The notes below the pieces were generated by a model. That model saw nothing but the letters and a program-made list of their open reading frames with translations, searched no databases and was not told where the DNA came from. Shown in pieces: positions 22,589-33,409 of a DNA stretch of 64,000 nucleotides. The stretch is from Emydura subglobosa. Lineage: Eukaryota; Chordata; Testudines; Chelidae. Both the position numbers and the translations under genes were made by a program. The DNA lies in assembly GCA_007922225.1 (NCBI GenBank), contig ML680086.1, positions 10,268,540-10,332,539 of the forward strand. The letters run 5' to 3'. Position 1 is the stretch's first letter. Each line of letters starts with the position of its first letter.

Positions 22589-22833
22589 CTTAATCTCTTT
22601 GTGCCCATCTGTAAAACTGGGTTAATAGTTCCTTTCTCCCACCATGTGTCTGTCTTGTCTCTTTAGAGTGTGAGCTCTTCAGGGCTCTCTGTCTCTTAAA
22701 TACTTATCTATTCCCTAAAACTAAGTGCCAAGCAGGCCTGATTTGACCCCGCAGTCAGGCAGGAAGTCTGTGGTCGGCTGAGGCTGTCTATTACTCTGAG
22801 CACAGAGTTTAACACAACAGGGCTCTCATCTTA

Positions 22834-23110
22834 GCCTGATCTACACATAAAACTTAGATCAACCTAGCTGTCTTGGCCAGGGCCATGAAAAGTTTCAGGC
22901 CCTGTGCAAAGCAGTAAGGTCGACCTAACCTCTGTGATAGAGACAGCCAGTTTGATGGAAGAATTCTTCCCTTGTCCTAGTTACCACCTCTCAAGAAGGT
23001 AGATGAACTACAGTGATGGAAAAACCCTTTTCATTGCTGTAGTAAATGCCTGCGCTGCAGTGATGTAGCTGCAGTTATGCCACTGTAGCACTTCTAGTGT
23101 AGACATACCT
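22834..23110. mobile_element. Complete Harbinger-like MITE with TTA target duplication
   Basis: It begins GCCTGATCTACACATAAAAC and ends CTAGTGTAGACATACC. TTA precedes it (22831-22833) and TTA follows it (23111-23113). The body consists of stems: CTTAGATCAACCTAGCTG with GTAAGGTCGACCTAACC, and GATGGAAGAATTCTTCCC with CCACCTCTCAAGAAGGTAG. It is non-coding and depends on a transposase from elsewhere. It is the best reference copy in the window. Confidence 0.75.
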
Positions 23111-24818
23111 TTAATTGGGGGCTCTAGGTGACACTGATCTAGTCATAATAATAACTGGGGAGAATTCATGGGCCTGGGGATGAGTATTAGGGAACAGCAC
23201 ATTTCACCTCTCTGGTACCAGTTTAAATCCAGTCATCTCAGGAGTAACTTGAAATCGCTACCATCTAATGGCTCTCCAGTGCCCTGTGTTAAGGACCTCT
23301 CCTCGTGTCACAGGAAATAGGTCTTCTCCCCCACCTCCCGCCCCCATGCCTGACATCCTTGTCAGCGTTCTCAACTGAGAGGCCAAGGGCCGCGTTGGCC
23401 CTTGAGACTTGGATAATCCTCCTCTCCACTCTAAAAGTCATCCCTCTAGGTTTAGGGTTGGAGCACAACGGTGGAACATTGTGGGGGAAGCTTAAGCTGC
23501 TTCAGCTCAGGTGGTGTGAGTGCAGAAGATGCAGTCTCCACCTTTTATGGAAAAGTCCTGTAGGATTTAACAGGGATAAAGCCAAGAAGCATTGTTCAGA
23601 AAATCAAAAGGGCTTTAAAGAAATTACTTCTGTCTATTGACAGAGATCCCAGTGGACAGGGAATTCTATGCAACCCATGAAGCAAAAACCAGATGTTCTT
23701 TGTCTGTTGTCATAGTCAGAAGAGGAAGGGCAGCAGGGATTGTGTCCTTCTCTGGATGTTAAATGTGCTAAAAATACCTGACCTGAAGACTGTGCAATAA
23801 AGCCCAGTCCAATTCCAATATTACATATATGCGGCACCAGTCAATATATCAGTTAAAATTAGTTTCCAAATTACCTCCAAGAGCAGAGAGACGATATTAG
23901 TGTATAACATAGATATAAAGCTCTATCAAGGAGAATCTCCTCTGGCTCTTAGCCATGTAGGTGTCTGACAAACCGTTCTGATTCCATCCAGCAGAGGAGG
24001 GTTGTGCAGACAGATTAGTCAGTGTGCTTTGATATAGTGAGAGGAAGTACCAAGGAACAACATAGCCCCACATGCTCAAACTCATGTTTGTGGCGGATTG
24101 AAGATTTGGGCGCTACTAACCATTTAAAAAAAAAAAAAAGAGTAGAAATATTGGTGTGAGACAGCAGAAACATTGTGCACATAAGAAAACAAAAAAGTGC
24201 GTGTGTTTCTGAGAGAGAGAGAGAGATTGACATTCCCTGAAATTCTCGAAGGCATGAGATCTTCTGGAACTGTGCTTTGTGAAATTTCTTCATCCGAAGC
24301 TCACCTGTGGATGATTTCTCCAAACCCAAACTCTCTTGGGCATGAATCACATGAAATGGATCACATGAAAATGTCTGCATGTCAAACATGACACCAGGTT
24401 TGGTGGCTAAGAATGGAAATGGATTCTCAGCGAATGTAAATTGGTGTCCGGGTTCCTACGCTCATAGCCGTGACATTGCACCCCCACTATAAAAATTGTT
24501 CCAGGTCAGGCACCCACCCAGGCCCTATTTGCACAGGAGCGGAGTATGCACAGCACCCACTAAAGTCAGGGGAACCTGGCGGTGCTCAGCACTTCTGCAA
24601 ATTAGGCCCCAAACAAAAATGACCCTGAACTTGAAACCAGTTTCTGACTTGAGTGGGGCTCCATCTCAATGCAGAGATGGGGTCTTCCCCCATGGGAGCT
24701 GTTGCACGATTGGAGCCTTACTGCACAGTGCTGATGGGTAACGCTCCTGGGGAAATAAGAGGAGGAAAGAAAAGGAGAGAATTCTGGAAAAGGGGTGGGG
24801 AAGGATTGCGAAGATTAA
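23111..24818. other. No gene recognised; (GA)n and old repeat words
   Basis: A (GA)8 run lies at about 24211-24226. Around 24540-24600 the words CACCCACTAAAGTCAGGGG and GGTGCTCAGCACTTC suggest an old interspersed repeat. The remaining sequence has no recognisable exon or family. Confidence 0.45.
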
Positions 24819-24820
24819 AC

Positions 24821-25070
24821 CCATTTGAGACATGCACTTTAAACATCCAATCCTATTAAATGTTCCCAGTTTAAAACCGAGCCTTATTGTACGCTAGCAG
24901 TTTTCAGACAAAGTCCTATTAAATGAGCTGCTTTGAAATCCAGGGCTTCAGATACATTCATTATGAAGATCAAGCCCTATTAAATATGTTCAGTTTGAAG
25001 ATTAGGTCCTATTAAACACAGGCAGTTCAAAGTTGAAGTCCAATTATGCACAGACAGTCAGAGCATTGGA
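24821..25070. repeat. Diverged minisatellite, about eight units of 32 bp
   Basis: Units start with TCCTATTAAA or a variant and contain CAGTTTGAA in the second half. Clear starts are 24851, 24882, 24914, 24946, 24975, 25007 and 25039, giving lengths 31, 32, 32, 29, 32, 32 and 32. A weaker unit precedes at about 24821. Only short indels disturb the register, so the array arose by tandem duplication and then aged. There is no spacer between units, so it is not a CRISPR array. Confidence 0.85.
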
Positions 25071-26009
25071 GCTTGTGGGGAGAGGGAAAAAAACCTGTGG
25101 TGCAATTCAGCACATTTGTGGCTCCGTGCTGATTGCAATGAATCAAATAACCTTCCTTCATCTGACCATTCATAGAACTCCGGCTCACAGTTCTCACTGA
25201 AGGAATTGAATTACCCCAGCCGCGCTTTATCAATTCTCCAAGTTACATCGTTAGTGTGATGCAACCTTGACTTGAGCTCCAGGCAGCTGGAGGAGAGAGG
25301 CAAGTGACTCCAGCAGAGAGATTTCTGGCTGATGTGGGGCTTGCTGCAGCAGTTGGATGGGTGGTGAAATGTCTGGTTTAGCGCAAGCCTGAGACTGTTA
25401 CCTGTTTGGGTTAGTGATTAATTATTAGCAGTCATCTTAATGGGTGAGTGCTGAATGCTTCCTGGCCACAGTCATGAATTCAACCTTTTTGGCTTCTCAC
25501 AAGTCCATGGAGTACGACGACACCCTATTTCCAACTAGCCCCGTCTTCTGTCATGTATATTGTGTGTATCTATCTCCTTCCTTGCATTAATCCTATCAAA
25601 TGGGGTCCATTCTATGAGTCCTCTCCCTCCAAAGTGCTCTGTTCAGTGCCATATCCCTTATCACACCACATGATAACACGTCTTCCTTTATGACATCCCA
25701 CCACTTCTTCTTGTGTTGGCCTCTGTCTTTTTCCTTCAGTCTTGCTGTGTTCCGAGTTGTCAGGACTGTGCTTTACATGGCCAAACCATCTGAGCCTGTG
25801 CTCCTCACTTTGTCATGTATGGGTGTTCCGGTCAGGATGTTTCTAACGCACACATTGCTCATGTGATCTTTCTTGCTTATACCACTCATCCACCTCAACA
25901 TTGGCATTTCTGCGGGACAGATCATTTGCTCACGTGTCTTCTCTGTTCTTGTCAATACTCAGCACCATCCGTTGTATGTCTCTGTCTCTCTCTCTCTCTC
26001 TCTGGTACT
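25071..26009. other. No gene recognised; CT microsatellite
   Basis: A (TC)n run lies at 25985-26003. Around 25500-25980 the sequence (GTCCATTCTATGAGTCCTC, GGCCAAACCATCTGAGCC, CATTGCTCATGTGATC) has the style of an old LINE 3' region, but I cannot assign it. Confidence 0.4.
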
Positions 26010-26145
26010 TATATGGCCCTCATTCCTGTAGTATCTAAGTGCCTTACTCACTTTAATATATTTATCCTCACAGCACCCTGCGAGGTAGGGCCATGCTATT
26101 ATCTCCATTGTACGAGATGGGGAGCTGAGCCACAGAGAGGGTAAG
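26010..26145 (-). mobile_element. MIR-like SINE, antisense
   Basis: The plus strand reads GGCCCTCATTCCTGTAGTATC, CTCACAGCACCCTGCGAGG, TATTATCTCCATTGTACGAG and GATGGGGAGCTGAGCCACAG, the reverse complement of the SINE body and tail. It stops at GAGAGGGTAA where a palindromic element begins; in other copies the SINE would go on GTGACTTGCCCAAGG. Confidence 0.7.
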
Positions 26146-27018
26146 GGCTAGATTCACCAGGGGGACTTAGATGCCTAAGTCCAACATTTAGGACCCACTG
26201 TCATCCCAAAACCACCACTCAGGTGCCACCTACCCCTGTAGGCACCAGTAATCCCTAAGCCTGACTTTCCACCATTAATGTCATTGAGGTGCCTAAATTA
26301 AGCAGGAACGTGCACAGAGGCCTCAGTCCTGATACCACCTAGCAGTGCAGCACCTAACTCCTGACTAAGCATCAGCAGGATTTGCAGACTTAGGTGTCCC
26401 CTACCTATGTTGCCTTTGGGGCCCAAGCTGGAAGGCTTCTGCTGAGCACGTCTAAACGAGCACAAAAGACACTACTGCCAGAGGAGGAAGTGGTGCCACC
26501 CCTGCCCCTCATACCTGATAGCCCAGGAATTAGAGCACTGAGATGGGAGACATAGGTTCAAATCCCCTCTCTGCCTGATTGGGAGCAGGGCCCCGAATTC
26601 AGGAGCCTCCCCTCGTAGGTGAGTGTCCTCAGTAGTGGGCAAGGGGCTATTCTGGTGCCAGGCACTACTCTTCAACAGGTAGCATCAGGAGACCCCTGGT
26701 GGTGGCATGGCCTGGATCCTCGTAAGCTGAGGATAGATCACTGGATTCCCACTGCCTGAATGATAGCAAGGCCTTAAAAACCAACAGCAAACAGATTTCT
26801 CTGCCCCAGGCTCTTCCAGACAGTCTTTCCTTATCTCCTATTCAGCACTTGTGTGCTGTGGTGTGTTAGGTAGAGAGTCAGATCATGCATAGGCACCTTA
26901 CGCAGCCCCTCCAGTTCCCAGCTACTACTTTCCTCACCAGAAAGGCTGCCCTCCTTGGTGTCAGAGCTCAAGGAGGGAAGTACAAAGTGCCTGTCTATGA
27001 ATCCCTGCAGCACAGGGC
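26146..27018. mobile_element. Palindromic DNA element with a tRNA-like module
   Basis: The left end GGGCTAGATTCACCAGGGGG and ACTTAGATGCCTAAGTC match the CCTAGCTTCACAAAAG end of the element at 53010-54039. A possible right end is GCCTGTCTATGAATCCC near 27005. At 26519-26565 it contains a tRNA-like stretch with a box-A-like TAGCCCAGGAATTAGAGC and an exact box B, GGTTCAAATCC. The A-to-B distance is 36 bases, shorter than the normal 43-44, so it is degraded. Boundaries are approximate. Confidence 0.5.
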
Positions 27019-27549
27019 TGACGGGAGAGCAGAGCGCAAACACTGGGAGTGGGCACGGAGGGAAATTAGGGGCAGCCCTGCAGTGCTAGTCTGATCTGAC
27101 CTATCTAAACAAAAAATATCATCACTTGAGGGATAGTGCAAGAACACACTAGTTTCCCTCCAAACTATGTGTAGCTGAGATGAAACCACATTCATGAATC
27201 ATTTGGCAGCAGCCTTGTTCTAGGTGATTTGACTCATCTGTACAAGGAAAAGTAGCTAGGTTGTAGGGCGATGGAGAATGTCATGGGATAACGTGATTCT
27301 CCAACCTCATAAAATGGACAGAGGATCCTAGGGGGTCTCTTGCTCGCTTTCTTCTTATAGTTTAACTCTGTTACCACACTGAACTAGATTCTCTTGTCCA
27401 AATGCATCGCTGACAACTCCATTAACCTGTGACAAGAGAAAGGTTAATGCTATGCCATGCTTGGAGTTCAGCTCCTTCTGCCTCTGAACTCCTATCTAAG
27501 GCCCGTGCTGGAGCTCTGCCCCCACCAAGTGCTGTTGCTCTATTGGTTT
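27019..27549. other. No gene recognised
   Basis: Unique-looking sequence; the overlapping short frames on both strands carry no domain. Confidence 0.4.
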
Positions 27550-27686
27550 CACTTCTTTGATATTTATGTGGCCCCAGTTCCCAGAGTATCTGAGCACCTC
27601 ATGATTTGTAAATGTTGTTTTCCTCACAAGAACCATGTGAGGTAGGGCAGTTCTGTTCTCCCCATTGTACAGATGGGGAAGTGAGG

Positions 27687-28044
27687 CCCTGATTTTGAGG
27701 TATTCAGGAATTGCTCAGCTTGGCATTGCACAGCCTAACTGACTTAGGAACCTCAAGGCTTGTCTACACATACAGTGCTGCATCGCTGCAGCTGTGTTGC
27801 TGTAGCGCTTAGTGAAGACGCTACCTACGCCGAGGGGAGCTTCTCCCCTCAGGGTAGGTACTCCATCTCCCTGAGAGGCGGTAGCTATTGACCTAGCTGC
27901 TGCCTGTTGAGGGGTGGATTCACTACAGCGATGAGGGAAACTCCCTCCTGTCACTGTAGGGTAGATGTACCGTTAGGTTCCTAAGTCAGTTAGGCATTGC
28001 AGTGCTGAGCAGAGCAACACCTAAATACCTTTTAAAATGTGGGC
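27687..28044. mobile_element. Perfect-centre palindromic element, itself split by a MITE
   Basis: The left arm ends CCTAACTGACTTAGGAACC at 27752. The right arm starts GGTTCCTAAGTCAGTTAGG at 27976. These 19 bases are exact reverse complements. The outer parts (GAGGTATTCAGGAATTGC and GCAACACCTAAATACC) continue the pairing with mismatches. A MITE sits at the symmetry point. Confidence 0.75.
27756..27972. mobile_element. Harbinger-like MITE at the centre of a palindrome
   Basis: It runs from AGGCTTGTCTACACATACAG to GGGTAGATGTACCG. It is flanked by TCA on the left (27753-27755) and TTA on the right (27973-27975), a 2-of-3 match to a TTA duplication. Inner blocks CTACCTACGCCGAGGGG, CTCCCTGAGAGGCGGTAGC and TATTGACCTAGCTGC match 22834-23110. 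It is about 60 bases shorter than that copy, so an internal deletion is likely. Confidence 0.7.
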
Positions 28045-28140
28045 TCACCCAAGCTCATACAGGTGACTCTGGGTATTGCATTCAAGTCTCCCAGTTGGTC
28101 ACCCTAGCCACCAGACAGTCCTTCCTTACTAGGTAACGCA

Positions 28141-29219
28141 GCTCAGCTTCTGTTCAACAACCCCCACCGGGGGTTAGCAGCAGGGTTTGGACTTTCAGCT
28201 CCAATGTACAGACCTCTAACAGTTGAGCTAAAGGAGTAGCTGGCAGAAGAAGTAGGCTGTTTCCTGTCAGGGTTTCTCAGTGACTTTTCTGTACTGTGAC
28301 ATCAAGTTACAGCAGATGAAAGTTTGGAGATCTCCACACCCATAAACAGAGGGAGGGATGGTGACCCTGAGTTGAGAACCGATGCTCTATGAGGACCAGC
28401 AACTAGAGGGGGCCACAGCATGCACCTTGCAAGCTGCTTGGATCCATTTCCATTGTACCTGTTTCAGTTGGTAAGATGAAGATGTGACTCAGAAAAACAT
28501 GGCCCATTTTGATGTATTGAGAGCAATGCAAGCAAGTCTTAGCAAACCTTTTTAAAAATGTACATGAGATTTTCCTTTTCCTTTTATCTTTTTATCTATT
28601 TTTTTTTGAAGAAGCAGATGAAAAGAACTGCCAATCACATCAAACTGTCATCAAGTGCATTAGAGGAAATATTGTTTTTAGCGTGGCTCACTTTGAAGGA
28701 AACAGCAGGGAAAGGATTTAGGAAGGCACCAAAGGTACTCAAGCTAATTTAGCAGCATTTATAGCATCAGAATTCACTCTCCAAAGTAAATAAGACATAG
28801 GCATTTGCACACAATGAATGCAAGCTGAGTCATGGAAGCAAGTTTTCATTCAGCTTCCTAGCTCCTATTGCTCATCAGTGCCATAGAAATTGCTCTAGAA
28901 ATATTGTTCCACTTAAACTGACTCAAGGGCTGAAAGATTTGGAGGTGAAAGGAGAAAAAATGTAATGTACTGTGTGTAGTTTTTCAAAACCGGAGACATG
29001 AGTTCAAATATACCCAGTTTTATCATGAGTTTGGTTGTCTTGGCTTAATCTTAAGTGTCTGTCTGTCCACATTTCAAAACTGCTGCGGAATAGAAGGCTG
29101 TGCTTCAGAGAGGCTGAACTATAGTGCTGTTGCCAGTCATGAATAAAGTGCATTGCTAAGAACAGTGCAGGGTTCCAGACCTGGGATATCAGGGGAAGTA
29201 AATAAAGGAAGTGCTTTGT
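28141..29219. other. No gene recognised
   Basis: Unique AT-rich sequence with T runs near 28600. No exon or repeat family is recognised. Confidence 0.4.
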
Positions 29220-29520
29220 ACAATGCATTATTAACCTGTGGAAATCATTGCCACATGATATCAGTGAGACAGATTGCTTAGTAGGATTTAAAGAAAGATT
29301 AGACTTGCAGAGGGATATTGAACACCCACTGTTTCATGAGGCAGAATGCTGGCATGAGCCAACCGTTAACCTGGGTTGGAAAAACTCCCCCTAGTGAAGA
29401 TTATTCCACGATTGTCCACTAGAGGGTTTCTTGCACCTTTCTCGGAAGCATCTACTACTTGCCACTGTTAGAGACAGGATACCAGACAAAACAGACTGTT
29501 GGTTTGATCCGGTATGTCAG
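29220..29520 (+). mobile_element. CR1 LINE 3' end, plus strand
   Basis: The sequence AAATCATTGCCACATGATATC, GTAGGATTTAAAGAAAGATTAG and ACTTGCAGAGGGATATTGAAC matches the end of the CR1 reading frame and start of the 3' UTR. The 3' UTR continues TTGCCACTGTTAGAGACAGG, ATACCAGACAAAACAGACTG and TTGGTTTGATCCGGTATG. No complete frame is left. The CR1 subfamily differs from that at 42423-43547. Confidence 0.7.
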
Positions 29521-30262
29521 TCCCAGTGTTTCTATAGTGCCTCAGGTCAGGAGTGAATTACATCAGCAGAGGTGGGTGGAGGCAGAGGAATGCAATAGCA
29601 AAGAGTGCTGCAAGTCTGGCAGAGGTGTAACTGCTGATGGTAAAGGCTTGTCCTGAATAACTCTTCCTGCTCCTCCCGCTACTCCTGAATCACTCTGTGT
29701 GGACAAGCCCTCTAGACAGAGCTTAGTCCTCCCATTTTTATAAACATTAAATTCATGGACCCTATTGAAATAAAGAAATGAAATGCAATATCATTCCAGA
29801 TCACTAAAGAGATCATTGCTGAATGTATTTGGCTAAGAGCTGGAGAGCAAGATAACTAGCCGGCACTATGTGTGGAATTGGCTTATTGAGGCGATTTGCA
29901 TTCCTCGGATGAGATGTAGGTGGGGAGGGAGCGGAGGCCAGGAGAACTCTTAAAACTTCTAGGAAATTACTTGCTCTGTGTCAGTGAATTTAGGTTCAGG
30001 ATTTAATAATGGGTCAGATTGTGCTTCAAGATTGCAAATATTTTAAACAATGAGATTGGAGGATTTCATGTGTTGTTGCACTTTAGTTATAGATCGCTGC
30101 CCTTTCGTCGCGGACACATGACTGCTGAGGTTAATAAAACCACGTTCACAATTCATTCCGTTCAGCAGAGACAGGAGTTATAGTCTTGAGCTCTGCTACA
30201 GGGACTCCCACTGGATTCTATTCTTTTCAGGCTCTTGTACCACAACAGGTCACAATCTTCTC
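29521..30262. other. No gene recognised; MITE trace
   Basis: CTCTGTGTGGACAAGCCCTC near 29692-29711 looks like the end of a degraded MITE. The rest is unique. Confidence 0.4.
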
Positions 30263-30265
30263 TTA

Positions 30266-30419
30266 GGGCTTGTCTACATGAGCAATTAGACCTGGGCAAG
30301 CTGGGGTGTCTGTGTGCACCCTGCTGATGTGTGTTAACGGCTCGTTAGAGTGCTTTGAGCTAATCCTCTTTGAAATGAGACTAGCTCAAAGTGCATTCGC
30401 AGTTCACATAGATACGCCC
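30266..30419. mobile_element. Small MITE flanked by TTA, 154 bp
   Basis: The left end GGGCTTGTCTACATGAGC pairs with the right end CATAGATACGCCC. TTA is present on both sides (30263-30265 and 30420-30422). The inner part GCTAATCCTCTTTGAAATGAG and CTAGCTCAAAGTGC has partial inverted symmetry. It is non-coding. Confidence 0.75.
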
Positions 30420-30422
30420 TTA

Positions 30423-31833
30423 GGTCTTGTCTGCACTACAGAGTTTTGTTGACAAGTTATGCTGGCGTACAGCCACTGCCGTCATTAAAACGCTGTTGCA
30501 TGGCCACACTATGCTCCTTTTGTCATTGGAGCGCATCCACACTAGCAGCTCTTGCTTCGACACAGCGAGAAATGCATTGTGGGTAGCCATCCCACTGTGC
30601 AACGAGCTGCAGGGTGCTTTGGGAAGGGTATTCATGCGTCACATGATGAAGGTTTCTCAATCCCATCATTCCATGGGCATCCTGGTAGATAGCCAGCTGC
30701 TTCTCAACTGCCCTGGTAACCTGCAAGCCGGCCATCTCTGTCAGAAAGCATGGATCCTGCCCTGCTCTTCGGTATTGTGCTGTATGTTATGAACACAAGG
30801 CTATAAGAGGAGCCCGGGGGGGGGAGGGGCGGGGCTATTCGGCTGATGGGTGCCTTAAAGGAGCATATTAACACTGAGCCACAGTAATGTGTGTTGCTGT
30901 AGTCTGCTGAGCCGGGCATTGTTTGTTTGCACCGTGCTATGAACCTTGTAATGATTGCTGTGTGTGCCCGAAAAGTAACACATTTTAAATCACTTTTTAA
31001 AGTAACATTGGTAATATGACCAAACTGGCATTGATGGCCACTAACACAAGAAGCCCACAGAAGTGTGTGTGTGACAGGGTGTGTGTTGCAGGAGAGTGAG
31101 TATGCCACACGTCTTTAAGTTTAGACAGAAGCTGGAAGCAACCAATCCTGAGGCAGTCTGCAGCACAGATGGCTGGTGTCCTGCTGTCCCCCCCGTCCCA
31201 CCACCAGTTCAGTGGAGACCTATACACCGGCGGGTGGGAGGGGGAGACACCAACACCAAGCCCTGCATCCCTCCCTGGCTCTGCTCTGCACATCAGGAGT
31301 CTCTTCCCCCTTCTTCCCAGCAGCAGACCTGCTGCCGGCAGGCCTGCAGTAGGAGAGCAGGTTTGATTCCTTCCGAGTTCTCCCACAGCCTCAGGAAAAT
31401 GATCCACCCTCTCCTCTGTAATCCAGGCAGGAGCGCGTTTGCTGCTAAAAGCCGGCATGCTCAGCTGGGGAGTGGCTGTGTGAGCCCTCTACCCTGAGTC
31501 ATTTCAAGACTTCCTGGGCTTTGAAAGGGGAGAGGCACATGCCTATCTAACTGGATGCAGGGCAGTGGAGTTCAAAACGGTGAGCAGAGCAGTCAGGGTG
31601 GGCATTGTGGGATAGCTTCTGGAGGCCAGTTACAGCACACAGCGTCCACACTGTCGCTTTGTCACTCGAACTTTGTGGCAAAAAGCTCTACACCTCTTGC
31701 CGAGGTGGTTTTATTTTGTCAGCAAAGCAGGGAAACTTTGTTGGTGGGAGGAGCATTGTAGTGTGTGCACCACTGCTGTTTTGTCAGCAAAAGCTGACTT
31801 TTGGTGACACAACTCTGTAGTGTAGGCCAGGCC
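30423..31833. mobile_element. Harbinger-like non-autonomous transposon, 1411 bp, flanked by TTA
   Basis: The left TIR is GGTCTTGTCTGCACTACAGAG with GTTTTGTTGACAA after it. The right TIR, read in reverse complement, is GGCCTGGCCTACACTACAGAG followed by TTGTGTCACCAA. TTA duplications lie at 30420-30422 and 31834-31836. The subterminal region repeats the TTTTGTCAGCAAA motif several times near the right end (about 31720 and 31780), a possible transposase binding site. The interior (30780-31550) holds several overlapping frames up to 153 codons, but none resembles a DDE transposase or a MYB-like protein. A G-rich run lies at 30818-30830. Confidence 0.75.
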
Positions 31834-31836
31834 TTA

Positions 31837-31965
31837 AACAATAAACTCCTCAGGCAAGGACTGCCTCTTCCTATGTGTGTGTACACTGCTTTGCAAAATG
31901 GGGTCCTGATCCAGACGGGGGCCTCACCATAATAAATAATAGGAGCTATTCCACTCTTGTCTTGC
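31837..31965 (+). mobile_element. SINE 3' domain fragment
   Basis: AACTCCTCAGGCAAGGACTG, CCTCTTCCTATGTGTGTG, GGGGTCCTGATCCAGACGG and the tail AATAAATAATAGG match the 3' part of the SINE at 47220-47375. Confidence 0.55.
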
Positions 31966-32439
31966 TTCCCCCTAGTTAGTAACTTGCACTCAGTAAAGAT
32001 CTCCCTGCTTTTGGTTCAAGCCCTTCTCTAGTCAGTGCTTAACTTGTGATGAAAGAGATGTTGGGGCTCAAGCATTTTTTTACTTTCATAACTGATGTGG
32101 CAAGCCCAGAGATGCTGGGGCTATGAACTGCCAAGCCTAGAGAGGTCGGGGCTCAGCCCTGACAAGCCTGTGCACAAATTAAGCAATCTCTAATGTTGTC
32201 ATGCTGTCCCGTGCTATGAGGCCAGTCTGGAATCACTTGATTCATGTAGTGGTGGGTAGCCTTAGAACAAATACATACAAATACTTTGCTGCAGTGCGTA
32301 ATAAGGGTGAGCATTCCAGTCACTGCCAAAGGCAAGTCACAGAGCCAAACTTAGGAGATGGATTTTTAAGCATGCAGGGTAATTGTGTGGCCAATAAAAT
32401 GCCTACTTCTATGGGTTAAATCTCATTGTTTGGGGGTGG
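31966..32439. other. No gene recognised
   Basis: Unique-looking sequence with no family or exon seen. Confidence 0.4.
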
Positions 32440-32632
32440 AAACTGACTGCATTCTGGCCAGAAAGGTTTCCACCAGCCCGTCTCCATGTACAGCATTGTT
32501 CAGCTGTCTTAGTTTATTATGGGTTGTTTCCCACCTTCCTTTGAAGCATCCGCTATTGGTCACTGCCAGAGGCAGGATCCCCGACTCGATGAATCAAAAA
32601 GCTGATCCATGATGACATGTCTCTTGTTCCTA
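32440..32632 (+). mobile_element. CR1-type LINE 3' end, plus strand
   Basis: CCTTTGAAGCATCCGCTATTG, GTCACTGCCAGAGGCAGGATC, CCCGACTCGATGAATC and the terminus TCTTGTTCCTATGTAATAG match another CR1 3' UTR type. It is decayed and the left boundary is uncertain. Confidence 0.6.
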
Positions 32633-32640
32633 TGTAATAG

Positions 32641-33409
32641 AACAAATGTAAAACCATCCCTACCTTTCCCTTGGAAGGTTCCTTTCAGCATGAGAGTCCC
32701 TTATTAAATGGAAGCCATGAACATAAGCTAGTCCCATCTGTCAAGGGCATAGACTGAAGAAGGGACAATGGGAAAATACATCATGACTGGGTTTTTTTTC
32801 CTCCCCCTCTTCGGCACGTCTTTGCCCTAGAAGTACCATGGTAATAAATGGAAATGATGAAATCCGTTCCTGGGCCTGATGAGTTTATCACATTTGCAGC
32901 TTCCCGAGCTTTTGAAGCTGAAACATATCACGGGAGGCAGAAGGATGTCATTACGGTCAGAACGTCACTTTGCAGCTGCTGGAAATAGGCAACTGTGGCC
33001 TATATTTCACCACTTCTGAAAAGCAGAGGAATATAAAATTCTAAGTGATAATGCGAGTTTTATTTTTATGGGCAGAAGGGGAGCACTGGGCCTTTTATGT
33101 GCCAGACACAGAGGGCGTAAAGCTAAATTGAACACAAAAGTTTAATCTGGATTTAAAAAACGCTGAGGAATTGGCAACGAATTTCACAGCTAGTGGGCCA
33201 GTGAGAATTCCCGAAAGGGAACTTAGCCAGTGGGACGGGTAGAGAAGAGGCATTCAGATAACAGGTGCGGCAACCAATGGTGAAAAAACAGCAACAGAAT
33301 TATCACTTCAGTCAGCTGCCACAAGTAGGGGTCATCATGTGATTTGGTGTGACCAGTGATAAGTGGTAGCACTGAGGCTTGTTCTTGATTTACCTGTATT
33401 TTTTGGTTT
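32641..33409. other. No gene recognised
   Basis: No exon or repeat family is recognised in this stretch. Confidence 0.4.

Larger units (their letters stand above)
21285..22745 (+). mobile_element. SINE in three pieces, split by two insertions
   Basis: The SINE is readable only when the inserts are removed. Piece 1 is about 21285-21358 (head; GTGGGTTCAATTTCCTGACC). Piece 2 is 21649-21674 (CTCTGCATGACCTTGGCAAG TTA). Piece 3 is about 22589-22745 (TTAATCTCTTTGTGCCCATC, TGTAAAACTGGGTTAATAG, GTGAGCTCTTCAGGGC). Joined, they follow the order head, GACCTTGGGCAAGT, AATCTCT, CCCATCTGTAAAA, tail, exactly as in the uninterrupted copies. It is old, because later elements use it as a target. Confidence 0.7.
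27550..28140 (-). mobile_element. MIR-like SINE, antisense, split by a palindromic element
   Basis: Left piece 27550-27686: ATTTATGTGGCCCCAGTTCC, CTCACAAGAACCATGTGAGG, CCCATTGTACAGATGGGG, AAGTGA. Right piece 28045-28140: CACCCAAGCTCATACAGG, TGACTCTGGGTATTGC, TTCAAGTCTCCCAG. Together they give the full antisense SINE, with the break after AAGTGA. A TGA/TCA pair flanks the insert. Confidence 0.7.

Noticed and set aside
24821..25070. Regular 32-bp repeats as a CRISPR array
   Set aside because: Repeats are contiguous without spacers, diverged, and in a vertebrate-type genome.
30997..31497. Frames of 138-153 codons as a transposase gene
   Set aside because: They overlap on both strands, show no DDE, MYB or other transposase motif, and lie within a non-autonomous element.
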